Source: Saccharomycopsis crataegensis (lineage: Eukaryota; Ascomycota; Saccharomycetes; Ascoideales; Saccharomycopsidaceae). Taken from it: 64,000 nt of DNA. Made by a program: the position numbers and the translations under genes. Position 1 is the stretch's first letter. Each line of letters starts with the position of its first letter. Positions 19,331-30,814 of this stretch are shown here, one piece after another. The notes below the pieces were generated by a model. The model made no database searches. It was not told the origin of the DNA and saw only the letters and a program-made list of their open reading frames with translations. Location: positions 186,001 to 250,000 of the forward strand of contig NW_027043830.1 in assembly GCF_037102585.1 (NCBI RefSeq). Reading direction: 5' to 3'.

Positions 19331-22300
19331 ATGAGTAATTGTTCTGAGAATATTGATTCTGGAAATTCCCTTCTATCTAGGTTTCTCAAAAGAGCTCGGG
19401 TCACCTCCGATATTGGGCACTCGCTTATCGGCGCTAGCCATATCAGCGGAGCAGAAAATGGGGATGAGGAAGACGAAATAGACGACGAAATTCTTAGTGA
19501 CAATGAGAAAACTCATTTTCGAAACTCTTTAAATACTCCGGCGCCAATTTTAGGTGTTGATAAAAGTTCTTCTGGTAATTATGGGGGATCCCAGGACATT
19601 CGTGGATCAGCTCATACAGATTTCCAACCACAAGGGATGGTATTTCCACAAGTCCCTGAAAATGCAGTTTGTCGCCTGGATGAAGCCCAAAACTTCAACA
19701 GAGTAGAAGATGATCATCTTGAAATTCCTATGTTATCAGAACCACAAATTACAGAAAGATATTTATTTGGTGATTTAGACCCTATTGTTGAGCCTGAGGA
19801 TCAACAAGACATCTCTACATTTGATAAGGAAGTCATTTTATGCTTGAACTTCAATACCAATAAGCTAGGTGCTATTTCCTACAGGCACCAAGATTCCAGC
19901 TTGTCTATTTTGGAAGATTTCAATTTTTGGATTGCTGGTGAAGGAATGAGCGTCTTACGGGATAAGATCATTGACACTTTGGCAAGCATTATTTTGGAGA
20001 TTAACCCAGATATAATCTTGACTACTTCCGGATTATATGAATTCGTAAGTATATTTAATGATTCTCGGGAGGCTAAGATTACTGTCGAAGTTAGGCCATC
20101 CAAGGAATTTAACAGCAAAAACAACAATAGAACAGTACATAATTTGATAGAGGGAATCTTGAACGGTCAAAGAGGCCAATTTCATATTGATTCAGCGTTG
20201 GTTAGTTTGCAAAACTCTCCTGATTTAAACTTATCGGTAAGGTAGTAGTACCTTTTCTCTTCCTTTTTTTTTGTTTGCTTTTCTAATCGTCTTATGACCG
20301 CATTTCCTAACAAAACAATTACCAGCGAGGGGCATTGAGTTGCCTCATTAGATTCTTCGAAAACTACAACAACTTTGATTTCACTATAAAAGCAGTGGAT
20401 TCCATTAATTTGCATAATCACCTTTTCATTGACCAAGAATCATTATATGCCTTACAAGTTTTACCCGATCCAAAAAACTTCCATGTTGGAAATACGAAGA
20501 GTGGAAAGGGAAAGACTTCCATTTTTGATCTTTTAAACTTTACTGGATCCAAATTAGGTGGTAAATTGTTAAATAGCTGGGTATCTCGCCCGTTGTATGA
20601 TTTGGAAAAAATTCAAAAACGTCAAAACTCAATTGAATTTTTCATGAATTCCGAAGCACAAGATTTCTTTAATGATTTGAGAAAGGTTATGAAATGTTTG
20701 CCAAATATTTTTCAATTGGTCACTTCACTAAACGGCAGTAAGCTCACTTTGCAAAATTGGAAGAATCTAGAAACATTTTTAAAAAAGACTACTATATTGT
20801 ATGTCACAATCGATTCATTGTACAATCGAATGCTCAATGCAGGAAACCAAATTGATATTATTGAGAATATTCATGATAAATGTGATATTAATAAAGTCCA
20901 GCGGTCTTTAACAAGGCTTAACATGATTATTGATTTTGATTCTTCTAAAATTGAATACAAAACAATAATTCATGAAGGAATAGAGCGCAAGCTCGATGAA
21001 TATCGAACAATCTATAACAGTATGGATGGGATTCTCAATCAGACTGCTGATGATGTTGCAAAAACTTTCCCTCAATATCTACAAAGATTTATCAATGCTG
21101 CGTATATTCCTCAAGTAGGTTATTTAATGTTACTCAATATTTTCGATATTAATGGGGAAGAACTAGAACTCTCGAATATTATTCAAGAATTGACAACCAA
21201 TAGGAACTGGTCAATGATTTTCAACACTTCAACAACAATTTTTTTCAAAAATGAAAAAGTCATTCAGATGGATGAAGAATATGGAGATATTTACAGTATA
21301 ATTTGTGATCTAGAAATTGAAATTTTATATAATTTACAACAGGAAATTTTGGAAATTGAAAGCACACTACTTAACTTTGGGAAATATTTCGCAGAATTGG
21401 ACTGCCTACTTAGTTTAACACACGTTGCAATTTCTAGAAACTATTGCAAACCAATTCTCACTAATGGAATAGAGCTAGAAATTGTTGAAAGTAGGCATCC
21501 GCTATATGAAACTCTATTAGATGAATCCAGTTGTTATGTTCCTAATAAAGTTTTTTTGAACACCACAACAAGCAACCCTGAAAAGTGGCAATTGGATAGT
21601 GAAAGAATAATCTTATTAACTGGGGCTAATTTTTCTGGGAAGTCTGTCTATATCACTCAAGTAGCATTATTAGTGATTCTCGCTCAAATTGGATCTTTTA
21701 TTCCTGCTAAATCAGCTACCATCGGTTTAGTGGACAAGGTCTTAACTAGAGTAATGTCTCGAGAAAGCTTGTCAAAGACCCAGAGCACATTCATGATTGA
21801 CTCTCAGCAAATGTCTAAATGCTTGAGGTTAATGACAAGAAAGTCTTTGATAGTCATTGATGAGTTTGGGAAGGGGACTGATGTTTATGATGGGCCAGCA
21901 TTGTTTGGATCAATTATTGAATATTTGAGATCCCATTCCAAATGCCCGAGGGTCATTGCTGCTACGCATTTCAAAGAGTTATATGATGGGACGTCCCAAA
22001 TCTTTGAGGAATTAGATGGTTTACATCATTACCACATGGATGTTTATTTCTCTGTCGAAATCAATGAAGCCAGAGAAAACTTGGATAAGAAAATCACTTT
22101 TTTGTATGAAATCAATGATGGAATCGCTGATAAAAGTTTTGGAATTTATTGTGCCAAGATGTGTGGAATTAAACCATCTATTATTTCCTTTGCAGAAAAA
22201 TATTTACAAAAATTGGAGCAAGGAGGAAATCTCAAAAATATATTCGCTAAATTATCTCCACAGGAAGAAAATGATCTCAAATCTGCCCACGCAATTTCAA

Positions 22301-22431
22301 AAAGTGTTCTAAAATTGGATGTTGATGATTTAAAAGGTTTGCCACGCGAAGCGCTTCGAGAAAAGTTGAATGAAATATTACAAAATAATTCTTCTATTGA
22401 TCTCTCATCTATAAATTCTATCGGAACTTAA
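19331..22431 (+). CDS. MSH5: MSH5, meiotic MutS homologue (two exons)
   Basis: Msh5 pairs with Msh4 to form the MutS-gamma clamp that stabilises crossover intermediates in meiosis. Exon 1 is 19331-20236 (302 codons) and exon 2 is 20326-22431, in the same phase after removal of an 89-nt intron; the joined product is about 1003 residues. The junction reads LNLS/RGALSCLIRFF, the conserved MutS core start. The ATPase domain has Walker A GANFSGKS (about 735-742), the ESLSKTQSTFMID segment and Walker B VIDEFGKGTD (about 811-820). DEFGKGT, rather than DELGRGT, and FMID-x2-Q mark Msh5 instead of Msh4. The N-terminal 110 residues are acidic and unconserved. The ATG at 19331 is used. S. cerevisiae MSH5 is 901 residues and, to my knowledge, intronless. 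Confidence 0.92.
20237..20325 (+). other. Intron of MSH5
   Basis: 89 nt, phase 0, beginning GTAAGG and ending CAG. A branch-site-like CCTAAC ends about 14 nt before the acceptor, with a T-rich stretch inside. Removing it joins two frames that each carry MSH5-family sequence up to the junction, which is strong support. Confidence 0.88.
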
Positions 22432-22955
22432 TTAATTGCCTTGAGAAAATATATAAACGTAGACCGGATCATAACAATAGCTCAACATCCATGGGATCAC
22501 TACACCAAATACTTCCACCACTTTTGTCGCTGCTATCATTTATTTAGAAAAATAAGATTCACGACCAAATTTGCTGCTTATATACTATTAAACACTTACA
22601 TTTACTTTATATTTCATTATCATTGCATTAATATTATAAGCTGATATTTAGTTATATTTCCAAGGCAATCATGGATCCTAAAGCCATTAACACCTCCAAT
22701 AATGTGCTTTGTTTGTGTTACTTGGCTCAGTGGAGATTTATTGTGAAGTGGGAGATGAGAAGAGTTACAAGAGGCTTGTGAATATTCTTGAAGTCGCTCA
22801 AAAATCTAATTCCCTCTGATTGTATTGGCAAAGACGAGCTAGTTCCAATTGCCAGAATACATTGCAACGACCTTCTGAAAATTGCAAAATACGGAAACTA
22901 CTCTATACGTAAAAAGTAGGAGTGTCTTAAAGAACATTCAAAAAAAATGAAATGA
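22432..22955. other. Intergenic between MSH5 and tRNA-Ser
   Basis: AT-rich 3' region of MSH5. From about 22670 the base composition rises and looks faintly protein-coding in places, which could be old retroelement sequence, but no part is recognisable. Confidence 0.4.
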
Positions 22956-23037
22956 CGACACGGGCAGGACTCGAACCTGCGCGGGCAGAGCCCAAAAGAT
23001 TTCTAATCTTTCGCCTTAACCACTCGGCCACCGTGCC
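22956..23037 (-). tRNA. tRNA-Ser(AGA)
   Basis: 82 nt, intronless class II tRNA. Acceptor stem GGCACGG pairs with CCGTGTC and the discriminator is G. The anticodon loop TTAGAAA sits in an AAAGA/TCTTT stem, giving anticodon AGA (decodes UCU and, as inosine, UCC). A long variable arm GGGC-TCT-GCCC and T arm GCAGG-TTCGAGT-CCTGC are present. The long variable arm and discriminator G are serine identity features. A T run on the transcribed strand lies just downstream, at 22941-22947. Confidence 0.97.
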
Positions 23038-23385
23038 TTTATGAAATACATGAAATTGCATATAATAGCGGCCGAAACATAAGTAAATGGCATGATGTGT
23101 GCATAAGACTGCATAAATATACATATTTTTTAATCATCTCGCTCCTATCTTTCACTACCTTTCACAGTTATCTCATTTAGAGAATCTATTATTCAGCAAA
23201 CCTCATTATTATTGTTGCATTTAACCACGTGGTAATATCCTTTCTGTTTTACTATTTAGTTTTCTCATTACTTATTATTGCCTATTGCTGCATCTAAGCA
23301 TGTTGCCGCTATTTTATTCATTATATAAGTGTCAGGACCCGCCATGGTGGTACACCGGTACCTATTCATCGACGAATGATGAATT

Positions 23386-23950
23386 GTGAGAGCTTCATTA
23401 CTTGAGGATCTAGTATCCTTCTATCTACGGCTGAGATGCCCAGAGGATGTTGCTTGGGATGCTTTCGCATCGATCAAAGTGCATAGTGATACAAATTTCC
23501 CCAAACTCGAAAGTTTAATTCAAACAGTGAAATCATTTCATAAATATGCTGGATTGGAGATTCCATCTGAGGGAGAATTCGTCAAACATATTAGACAAAA
23601 AATTCATGGAAGAAAATTCAAGAGTCCAAATGATAATCGTTTAGCTACCAAATTGGTAGGCGCTAAGACGGTAGCTGAAGTCTTTAAGATTGGTAAGAAA
23701 CTTCAAGAAAAAATCAGACTCTCCAGTGACTACGTCCCACCAACGCTAGTCAACGAAATTGTTACGTCTAAGGTTGACAAGAAAAGAAAGTACAGGAAGA
23801 GCTTCAAAAATTCCTCGTAACCAAGAAAATACTGCACGTATTGCAAAGGAACTAGTCATTATAAATCTCATTGTTGGAAATTGAAAGAACTTCTGAATCA
23901 AAATTACTTTGAGCGTTCAAAAACCCGATTTATTTATCTTTATACATTGA
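23386..23950 (+). mobile_element. Retroelement gag fossil, probably Ty1/copia-like
   Basis: A remnant of an LTR retrotransposon Gag region. A capsid-like frame of about 144 codons is followed by a zinc-knuckle (CX2CX4HX4C) region. No reverse transcriptase or integrase is seen, and clear LTRs were not identified. It is broken and short, with at least a few breaks, so it looks old. It lies about 350 bp upstream of the tRNA-Ser gene, the favoured landing zone of Ty1- and Ty3-type elements. Its capsid part resembles that of the other fossil in this window. The knuckle spacing suits copia-type elements; a gypsy origin is not excluded. Confidence 0.65.
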
Positions 23951-24174
23951 AAAAATAAATTGCGGAGATCTTATAATACAGCCAATGATATCAAAACCTT
24001 TAATACGAATGTAGCGGTTGCAAAAACTGTAAAATATAAATTATTAGCCACTCATAAGCTTTTCCAGCGTGAAGAAGCTAATAACTGTTTCTATTTTCAA
24101 GAAACTCTATAATAATGCTACCAAAAAAGGAGAAAAAAAGAAAAGCTTTCTGAGGTTTTCTTTATCCTAAAAAT

Positions 24175-26469
24175 TCAAAATAACATTGCTACCAATCTAT
24201 CATCAATGGTTTTGCTATCCAAATCACATTCTTCGTCAATAATAAAAATAGTCAAAAACCCATTAGTTCCCCCAGTGACCACCATTGACCCATCATAATT
24301 GAACAGTAATCTTGTCAATGCTCCATCATGTCTTTTTGGGTTGGAATCAGCTTCATCATTACTTAATTCAAGATTATTATTTGGCACTGCCTCAATTATT
24401 GGAGAAACTGTATCCTTTAACAAATCCCAATATTCAAGTTTGCCAGCACCACCAACAGACATGAATTGGGAGCTAGCTCTAGGTCTCCACTGAACATCCA
24501 TTACCGAGTCATCTCTATTGAGCTCAAGTAAAGGTGGGATAGTCTCCACAAGGCTTGAGGTATCGAACTCTCTACCGGTGATATCACTAAACATATCACT
24601 ATTGTCGCTGCCTAGCCAAGAATTTGTAGATTTTCTAATTTTTCTGTTGGTGAGGGTGGTATCTAATGACCCAGCGGTACTATATTTCCATAGTTTGATA
24701 TTCCAATCGAATCCGCAAGTTAAAAATAAGTTTCCTAGCTTTGATTCACTGCTTGGATGACAATCAATACTGGTGACTGGTGATTTTATATGTCCTTCGT
24801 AAATATTCTTAGAGTCGACAACCGCGGAATTTTGGGCCAGAGGGCCGGAGGCAATAAGAGTGTTCCAGTTTTCCACTCTATAAATTCTACCATCTTCACA
24901 CGCCACTAAAAGTCCGTTCTTAGGGTCATTATTTACAATATCCACCGCTAAAGGAGCTAGCTCGTCATATTTTGCTAACAACCCTGGCGGGGATTTCAAA
25001 TGCACTGGCACAGTTAATGGTGTTTGCAAAGAAAATGGCGACCATGAACATACCGTGCCATCGGTGCTGGCAGAAACCAACATGCCTGATTCATTATCAC
25101 CAGCAATGGTTTTGAATCTGTGTTGAAGAGAGTACACTGGGTATAGATGGCGGAATCCTCTACCACTGTTTAAAGAGCTAGTGGCCACAGGGTCTTTGGT
25201 ATTATGTCTGGTATCCCACATGTAAAGCTTCCCATTATATCCACCACCATAAATAATATGTGGGTTTTTTTTATTGAATATTACTGAGAGAATCTCTGTT
25301 GAAGCAGTAAAAAAGTGTGTTGGAATGTTGGTGTGTTGGTTCAAGTCCCAAATGGCAATAAGTGACTTATCATCGTCTAGGCCAAAATCAAGGATATCAT
25401 TTGTATTTTCATTAACCGATCTTACTGCTGCTGTAAATATTTCTTTCTTTGGAGAATAAGCAACCACAATAAATTGCTCATCAGCAGAGGCCCAGTCAAT
25501 AGAATTAACAGAGCGCCCAGCGCAAAAACTTCCATTATAAAGAATTCTATGTTGCTTGATTGCAACCTTCGAATCTTCAGACTTGAAAGTTGTTAATGAT
25601 TTATTCACAGTTACAGATTTTTCTGAATTCTCAGTGTTATCAGTATTGGTGTTATCATCAATTTCAGCATAATTGTCTTCCGCTAGCACTTGATTAATCA
25701 ATTTGAATGATTGGCTGAAAAACGATTTTAATTTTGTCTCTTTCATGGCATCATCTTTGAGCTTTTCCTGTGCGTCTATTTGATCTGTAAATTTTCTCAA
25801 ACTAAACATATCACTTTCTTGTTGTTCATCTTCATCTTCTAATTCTGTTATTGCTTGCCTTATCTTTTCGTTCTTAAATGACTGACTATTTTCGTATTTC
25901 TCTTGTAACTCTTTGAGGTTTTTGCTCACCTGCTCTTCTCTAGCAAGATGTTCTGCTTCCAATTCATTTCTCACTCTCTGTTCCCATTCTCGGCGTTTGA
26001 TCTCAAGGTCTTGTTCTTTACGGATTTGAAAATCTAGCGTCTGCACTGCTTTATCGTATGTGATTGTTTCAACGTGCCTTAGATTGCCTCCCATATTGTT
26101 TCTCCAGCTCTTCATAATTGGCTCTGTTTGAATTCCGATGTCAACGTACTCAACTTTTTTCCCCTTTAGTTCTGGCTCATCACTCGTGAATGACAGCTCA
26201 ACACTGGGGGTATCAAAGCCATTTCTATCTGTTGACAATTGAGAAAGACGTTTCGGGGAGTGTGTTACCAATAATTCATCGACAAGCTTATTCACATTGT
26301 CCTTGTTTGTAGGGGCGCCCACACCTGATACACTTCTAGTTGGTGAGGTAAACTGTTGTTGTTGTTGTTGTTGAAGCTTATCACGAGATTCCCGATCCTG
26401 ACGCTGTTTCCGAAGGGCCTGAAGTTTCTGTCTCTTTGCCTCTATCTCTTCCCTTCTACTGATAGGCAT
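24175..26469 (-). CDS. PAC11: PAC11, dynein intermediate chain
   Basis: The intermediate chain links the dynein heavy chain to light chains and dynactin, and in yeast it is needed for nuclear and spindle positioning. The 764-residue product starts with a charged helix (REEIEAKRQKLQALRKQRQ, about 6-24), as in metazoan intermediate chains, which binds dynactin p150. A Gln run follows at 33-39. Two LC8-binding QT motifs are clear: GIQTEP (112-117) and KAVQTLD (140-146). A coiled-coil region spans about 150-240 and a WD40 domain fills about 310-764 (blades such as KSLIAIWDL, NPHIIYGGG, GKLYMWDTR, NIKLWKY). I chose the ATG at 26469 since family members begin just before the charged helix; an in-frame ATG at 26538 would add 23 Asn/Tyr-rich residues. 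The gene is divergent from TUB1 with about 290 bp between starts. Confidence 0.9.
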   Translation of the reverse strand: MPISRREEIEAKRQKLQALRKQRQDRESRDKLQQQQQQQFTSPTRSVSGVGAPTNKDNVNKLVDELLVTHSPKRLSQLSTDRNGFDTPSVELSFTSDEPELKGKKVEYVDIGIQTEPIMKSWRNNMGGNLRHVETITYDKAVQTLDFQIRKEQDLEIKRREWEQRVRNELEAEHLAREEQVSKNLKELQEKYENSQSFKNEKIRQAITELEDEDEQQESDMFSLRKFTDQIDAQEKLKDDAMKETKLKSFFSQSFKLINQVLAEDNYAEIDDNTNTDNTENSEKSVTVNKSLTTFKSEDSKVAIKQHRILYNGSFCAGRSVNSIDWASADEQFIVVAYSPKKEIFTAAVRSVNENTNDILDFGLDDDKSLIAIWDLNQHTNIPTHFFTASTEILSVIFNKKNPHIIYGGGYNGKLYMWDTRHNTKDPVATSSLNSGRGFRHLYPVYSLQHRFKTIAGDNESGMLVSASTDGTVCSWSPFSLQTPLTVPVHLKSPPGLLAKYDELAPLAVDIVNNDPKNGLLVACEDGRIYRVENWNTLIASGPLAQNSAVVDSKNIYEGHIKSPVTSIDCHPSSESKLGNLFLTCGFDWNIKLWKYSTAGSLDTTLTNRKIRKSTNSWLGSDNSDMFSDITGREFDTSSLVETIPPLLELNRDDSVMDVQWRPRASSQFMSVGGAGKLEYWDLLKDTVSPIIEAVPNNNLELSNDEADSNPKRHDGALTRLLFNYDGSMVVTGGTNGFLTIFIIDEECDLDSKTIDDRLVAMLF

Positions 26470-26757
26470 AATGATTGCTAGGTTATTTTTGTTCCAACTG
26501 TAACGCCTGTATTCTATGTTGATGTTATTGTTGATCATGATGATTTTGATGGTGATTTTCCTTCACCATGATCACCCACACTGGTGGTATACTACGATAT
26601 ATGACACCCAAACATTATTAGCATACACCCGTGCACCTGGGCAGATCTCCTAACACCTGAAAAAACAGGAAAAAAAACCAGAGAAAAAAAATATAAACAA
26701 ATAACCTGATGACGGTTATCTGTAAACACTCCACAAAGAATATCTTACAATTCAACA

Positions 26758-28095
26758 ATGAGAGAAGTCATTAGTGTCAACATCGGTCAAGCTGGGTGCC
26801 AAATTGGTAATCTGTGCTGGGAATTGTATTGTCTTGAGCATGGAATCAACCCAGACGGGTACCTTAGTAATGGCAGTTCCACCCCAAGTGGTGATGGGTT
26901 TCAAACCTTCTTCCAGGAAACTGGATCAGGTAAATTCGTCCCACGTACTGTCTACGTCGATTTGGAGCCTAATGTGATTGACGAAATTAAAACCGGGAAG
27001 TACCGTGACTTGTTCCATCCTGAACAATTGATTGCCGGTAAAGAAGACGCTGCTAACAATTTTGCCAGAGGTCACAATACCGTTGGTAGAGAAATGCTTG
27101 AACAAACTATGGAAAGACTCCGTAAAGTTGCGGATCAATGTGATGGTTTACAAGGTTTCTTGTTCTCCCATTCTTTTGGTGGTGGTACCGGTTCAGGTTT
27201 TGGATCTTTGTTACTCGAAGAATTGTCGGCGGAATTTGGTAAGAAGACTAAGTTGGAATTCGGGGTTTATCCAGCTCCTCAAGTGTCTACCTCTGTTGTT
27301 GAACCTTACAATGCTGTTTTGACTACCCATGCCACTTTAGAACACGCTGACTGTACTTTTATGGTTGACAATGAAGCCATTTATGACATGTGCCGTCGTA
27401 ACTTGGACATTGCCAGACCAAGCCATGATAACTTGAACCGTTTGATCGCCCAAGTTGTATCATCAGTCACTGCTTCCTTGCGTTTCGGTGGTTCTTTGAA
27501 CGTTGATTTGAACGAATTCCAAACTAATTTGGTTCCTTACCCAAGAATCCATTTCCCATTGGTTTCTTATGCCCCAATCAACTCCAGCGCCAAGTCTCGT
27601 CATGAATCCAACACTGTCATGGAAATTACCAACGCTTGTTTCGAACCATCCTACCAAATGGTCAAATGTAACCCTAAGAACGGGAAGTACATGGCCAACT
27701 GTTTGTTGTACCGTGGTGATGTTGTCACTAGAGAAGTTACCAACGCTGTTACCGCCATCAAACAAAAGCGTGATATTCAAATGGTTGACTGGTGTCCAAC
27801 TGGTTTCAAGATTGGTGTCTGTAGTCAACCACCACAATTTGTTCCTGGTGGAGACTTGGCTCAAACTACTCGTGCCATTAGTATGTTGTCTAACACCACT
27901 TCTATTGCCGAAGCCTGGTTGCGTTTGAGTAACAAGTTTGAATTAATGTTTGCTAAAAGAGCGTTTGTTCATTGGTATGTTGGTGAAGGTATGGAAGAAG
28001 GTGAACTTAGTGAAAGTGCCGAATCTGTTTCTTCCCTTGTTAATGAATATATTGAACTTGGTGCTGATAGTGTTGACGAAGCCGAAGAATATTGA
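26758..28095 (+). CDS. TUB1: TUB1, alpha-tubulin
   Basis: Alpha-tubulin, the GTP-binding subunit of the microtubule heterodimer. The 445-residue product has the N-terminal MREVI sequence, GQAGCQIGN in the nucleotide site, the tubulin signature GGGTGSG (about 142-148) and an acidic C-terminal tail ending EEY. The tail is relatively short. The coding sequence runs uninterrupted through the codon region where S. cerevisiae TUB1 carries its intron. Codon 19 is CTG, where nearly all alpha-tubulins have Ala (GNACWELY), a clue to CUG reassignment. The codon choice is strongly biased to a few codons (GGT, TTG, AAC, AAG), as expected of a highly expressed gene. Confidence 0.98.
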   Translation: MREVISVNIGQAGCQIGNLCWELYCLEHGINPDGYLSNGSSTPSGDGFQTFFQETGSGKFVPRTVYVDLEPNVIDEIKTGKYRDLFHPEQLIAGKEDAANNFARGHNTVGREMLEQTMERLRKVADQCDGLQGFLFSHSFGGGTGSGFGSLLLEELSAEFGKKTKLEFGVYPAPQVSTSVVEPYNAVLTTHATLEHADCTFMVDNEAIYDMCRRNLDIARPSHDNLNRLIAQVVSSVTASLRFGGSLNVDLNEFQTNLVPYPRIHFPLVSYAPINSSAKSRHESNTVMEITNACFEPSYQMVKCNPKNGKYMANCLLYRGDVVTREVTNAVTAIKQKRDIQMVDWCPTGFKIGVCSQPPQFVPGGDLAQTTRAISMLSNTTSIAEAWLRLSNKFELMFAKRAFVHWYVGEGMEEGELSESAESVSSLVNEYIELGADSVDEAEEY

Positions 28096-29014
28096 AGTTT
28101 GGAAATGCTTGGCCATCAATAGGGTGAGCTACTTTTCTTTTTTATTTTATTTATTTTTTTAATTATTGTTCTATCGTTATTATTTTGATTCACTTTTTTA
28201 TTATTATTATTGTTTGTTTTGTTAACTAAGCTTCTGCACGCAAATTAATTATTCCAGAGTTTTCCTGTATATTGCACCATCGGCTGAACTGTCTATTGTC
28301 AATTGAATTTTTGCTTTAACCTTATTCAGATTTCTGGTATGTGATATTTTGTTGGCTGGGTTTCCCTGTTTTACTGGTTTATATCAAAAAATTGATTCTC
28401 TGAGAGCTATTTACATCAGCAACACTTCTTGCATTATCTTATTAGATTCTTCCTTATTTCTTTTTTTTTTTTGTTTTATAATTGGATACCAAAAATTTTG
28501 ACTGCCTATCGGTTGCTTTAGTGATATGATTCTGTTCTCTTGTTATAACCCTTGGGCAATTCTTTCTATCGTTTGAACAAGATGAGTTCAAATAAAGATT
28601 TATTGATTTTTTTGATGCACGTAAAAAAATAAACTTTGAAATTATTGGTAACATCATTTCAATGTGAGAGAAAACACTTGTCTGATTCTTAATTCTTAAT
28701 GAATGAATTGTATATTAATTTTTAAATATCCAGGACGCACCACATTATATAGATTATTTGACTAATATACGGAGAGTGTCCTGGCAGTAATTGTCCCATC
28801 CGGAGTTACGCGGAGATTGCTTTGCAGCATCAGGGTCGCACACCCTTGAAAAATTTACTAGTGCTGCACGGAAATGGAATTTTTTTTTTCTCCTCCCCTT
28901 TTCGTATAGATCGTTAAATAGTGTAATATATATATATATATATAATCGATAAAGTATCTATCCTGTCAGTGGAAGTTTACGGTAGACAAAGTACCAAAGA
29001 ACTATTAACCAGCA
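28096..29014. other. Intergenic, upstream of the MFS antiporter
   Basis: T-rich TUB1 3' region, then AT-rich sequence. A TATATATA run at about 28925-28942 lies roughly 75-90 bp before the antiporter ATG and could be its TATA element. No gene is seen. Confidence 0.5.
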
Positions 29015-30814
29015 ATGTCATCCCCAGAGCCTGAGCAACCACCACCACCAGTTTCCGTTTCCGAACCAATAAACTCGGTTAGCCGTACCGTTACTAATCC
29101 TTCTAACGAAGTTACTTGTAATGAAAAACCATCCGATAATAGCAGTGACAATAATGATGTCGACGAAATCCTCTCTAGAAGCAGTATAGAACTGGATCAT
29201 GATGAATCAGATCAGGATTTGGTAAGAAACTATACACATTCTGTCGCTGATATGGGCCCGAATCAAGCCAGTGAAGCTCAGGAAATGGAACGCGTTTCTC
29301 GATCTCTTACCAACACCCAATCACTTGCGGAAATTGCTCGTAAATCAACCGCTCCTTTGCCTCCAATGGGTGGAGGTCGGCCATATCCTCCTGCTTTGCC
29401 AGATAAAGAGCAATACGTTGTGAGTTTTGAAGCCGATAATGACCTGATGCATCCTTTCAACTGGCCATTCAAAAAGAAGTTGGGAATTTTCTTTTGTTTG
29501 ACGATTTGTGTCATGATTATCGCCTTTGGATCATCGGTTTTCTCAACCGGTATCCCCGAAGTCTCTAAAGAATTCCATGTTTCTACCGAAGTGGGAACTC
29601 TTGGGGTATCTCTTTACGTTCTTGGCTTTGCTACTGGACCAATTGTTTGGGCCCCATTGTCCGAATTATACGGTCGTAAAATCGTGTTGATCATTTCTGT
29701 GTTTGTATTCACTTGTTTCCAATTTGCAGTGGCCACAGCAAAAGATATTCAAACTATCATGTTGAGTCGTTTCTTTGGTAGTTGTATTGGTTCTGCTCCG
29801 CTTGTGGTCGTTGGTGCTGCCTTCAGTGACATGTTCGACAACCGTACTCGTGGGTATGCCATTTCCTTCTTTTCCCTTGGTGTGGTCCTTGGACCTCAAT
29901 TAGCCCCAATTGTTGGAGGATTCATTAGTTCCTCTTACCTTGGCTGGCGTTGGACAGAATACATTACTGGTATCCTTGGTGCGGTTTCTCTTGTGCTTAT
30001 TGTCTTAGTCTACGAAGAATCTCACCATCCAATCATTTTGGTCCGTAAAGCAGAAGATCTCCGTCGTCGTACCGGTAATTGGGGTATTCGTGCCGCCCAC
30101 GAAGAGTTCAGTCTTTCATTCCGTGAAATTGCTGAAAAAAATATCTCTCGTCCATTAGTATTACTTTTCACCGAGCCAATTCTTTTTCTCATCACCATTT
30201 ACGTTTCATTTGTCTATGGTATCCTTTATCTTTGTTTGACAGCTTTCCCATTAGTTTTTGAATACGGCTATGGCTGGAAAGGTGGGATCGTCTATTTGCC
30301 ATACATTGGGATGTGTGTAGGTCAAATGTTGGGTTGCTTATGGGTCATTTATTGTGAAAAAGAATACAAACGTCAAGTTGATCTTGCTGGTGGTAAACCT
30401 GTACCAGAAGCTCGTCTTCCTGCTCTTGCCCCAGGAGGTGTCATTTTCCCAATTGGATTATTGTGGCTTTGTTGGACCGGTAATTATTACGACAAAGTGC
30501 CTTGGCCTGCTCCAGCATGTTCCGGAATCTTTATTGGGTTTGGTATCATGTCGATTTTCTTACCTTCGATAAATTTCATCATCGATTGTTATTTGATTTA
30601 TGCGGCATCTGCAATGGCTGCCAATTCCTTCATTAGAAGTATTTTTGGGGCGGTTTTCCCATTATTTGGTACCTACATGTTCACAGGTATGGGTACCAAC
30701 TGGGCAGGATTATTGCTTGGGTTATTTGCCTTCTGTATGACCCCAGTGCCATTCCTCTTTATGAAGTATGGTAGAAAAATTAGAGCCAGATCGAAATATG
30801 CCTTCAATTCATAG
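29015..30814 (+). CDS. MFS drug:H+ antiporter, TPO1/FLU1-like (DHA1)
   Basis: A 599-residue twelve-helix antiporter of the DHA1 group that exports polyamines and drugs across the plasma membrane. A long cytosolic N-terminus (about 150 residues) is rich in Pro, Ser, Asp and Asn and ends in the family hallmark HPFNWPFKKK before helix 1. Then come GFATGPIVWAPLSELYGRK (DHA1 motif A region), GVVLGPQLAPIVGGF (the antiporter motif C, a Gly/Pro kink helix) and GWRWTEYI. The central loop carries LVRKAEDLRRRTGN. These features fit TPO2/TPO3, TPO1 and FLU1; I cannot say which, so no symbol is given. The codon use is biased and regular. Confidence 0.88.
   Translation: MSSPEPEQPPPPVSVSEPINSVSRTVTNPSNEVTCNEKPSDNSSDNNDVDEILSRSSIELDHDESDQDLVRNYTHSVADMGPNQASEAQEMERVSRSLTNTQSLAEIARKSTAPLPPMGGGRPYPPALPDKEQYVVSFEADNDLMHPFNWPFKKKLGIFFCLTICVMIIAFGSSVFSTGIPEVSKEFHVSTEVGTLGVSLYVLGFATGPIVWAPLSELYGRKIVLIISVFVFTCFQFAVATAKDIQTIMLSRFFGSCIGSAPLVVVGAAFSDMFDNRTRGYAISFFSLGVVLGPQLAPIVGGFISSSYLGWRWTEYITGILGAVSLVLIVLVYEESHHPIILVRKAEDLRRRTGNWGIRAAHEEFSLSFREIAEKNISRPLVLLFTEPILFLITIYVSFVYGILYLCLTAFPLVFEYGYGWKGGIVYLPYIGMCVGQMLGCLWVIYCEKEYKRQVDLAGGKPVPEARLPALAPGGVIFPIGLLWLCWTGNYYDKVPWPAPACSGIFIGFGIMSIFLPSINFIIDCYLIYAASAMAANSFIRSIFGAVFPLFGTYMFTGMGTNWAGLLLGLFAFCMTPVPFLFMKYGRKIRARSKYAFNS

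Noticed and set aside
23038-23385. Solo LTR between tRNA-Ser and the gag fossil
   Set aside because: No clear terminal dinucleotides or repeat partner recognised; only the tRNA proximity suggests it.
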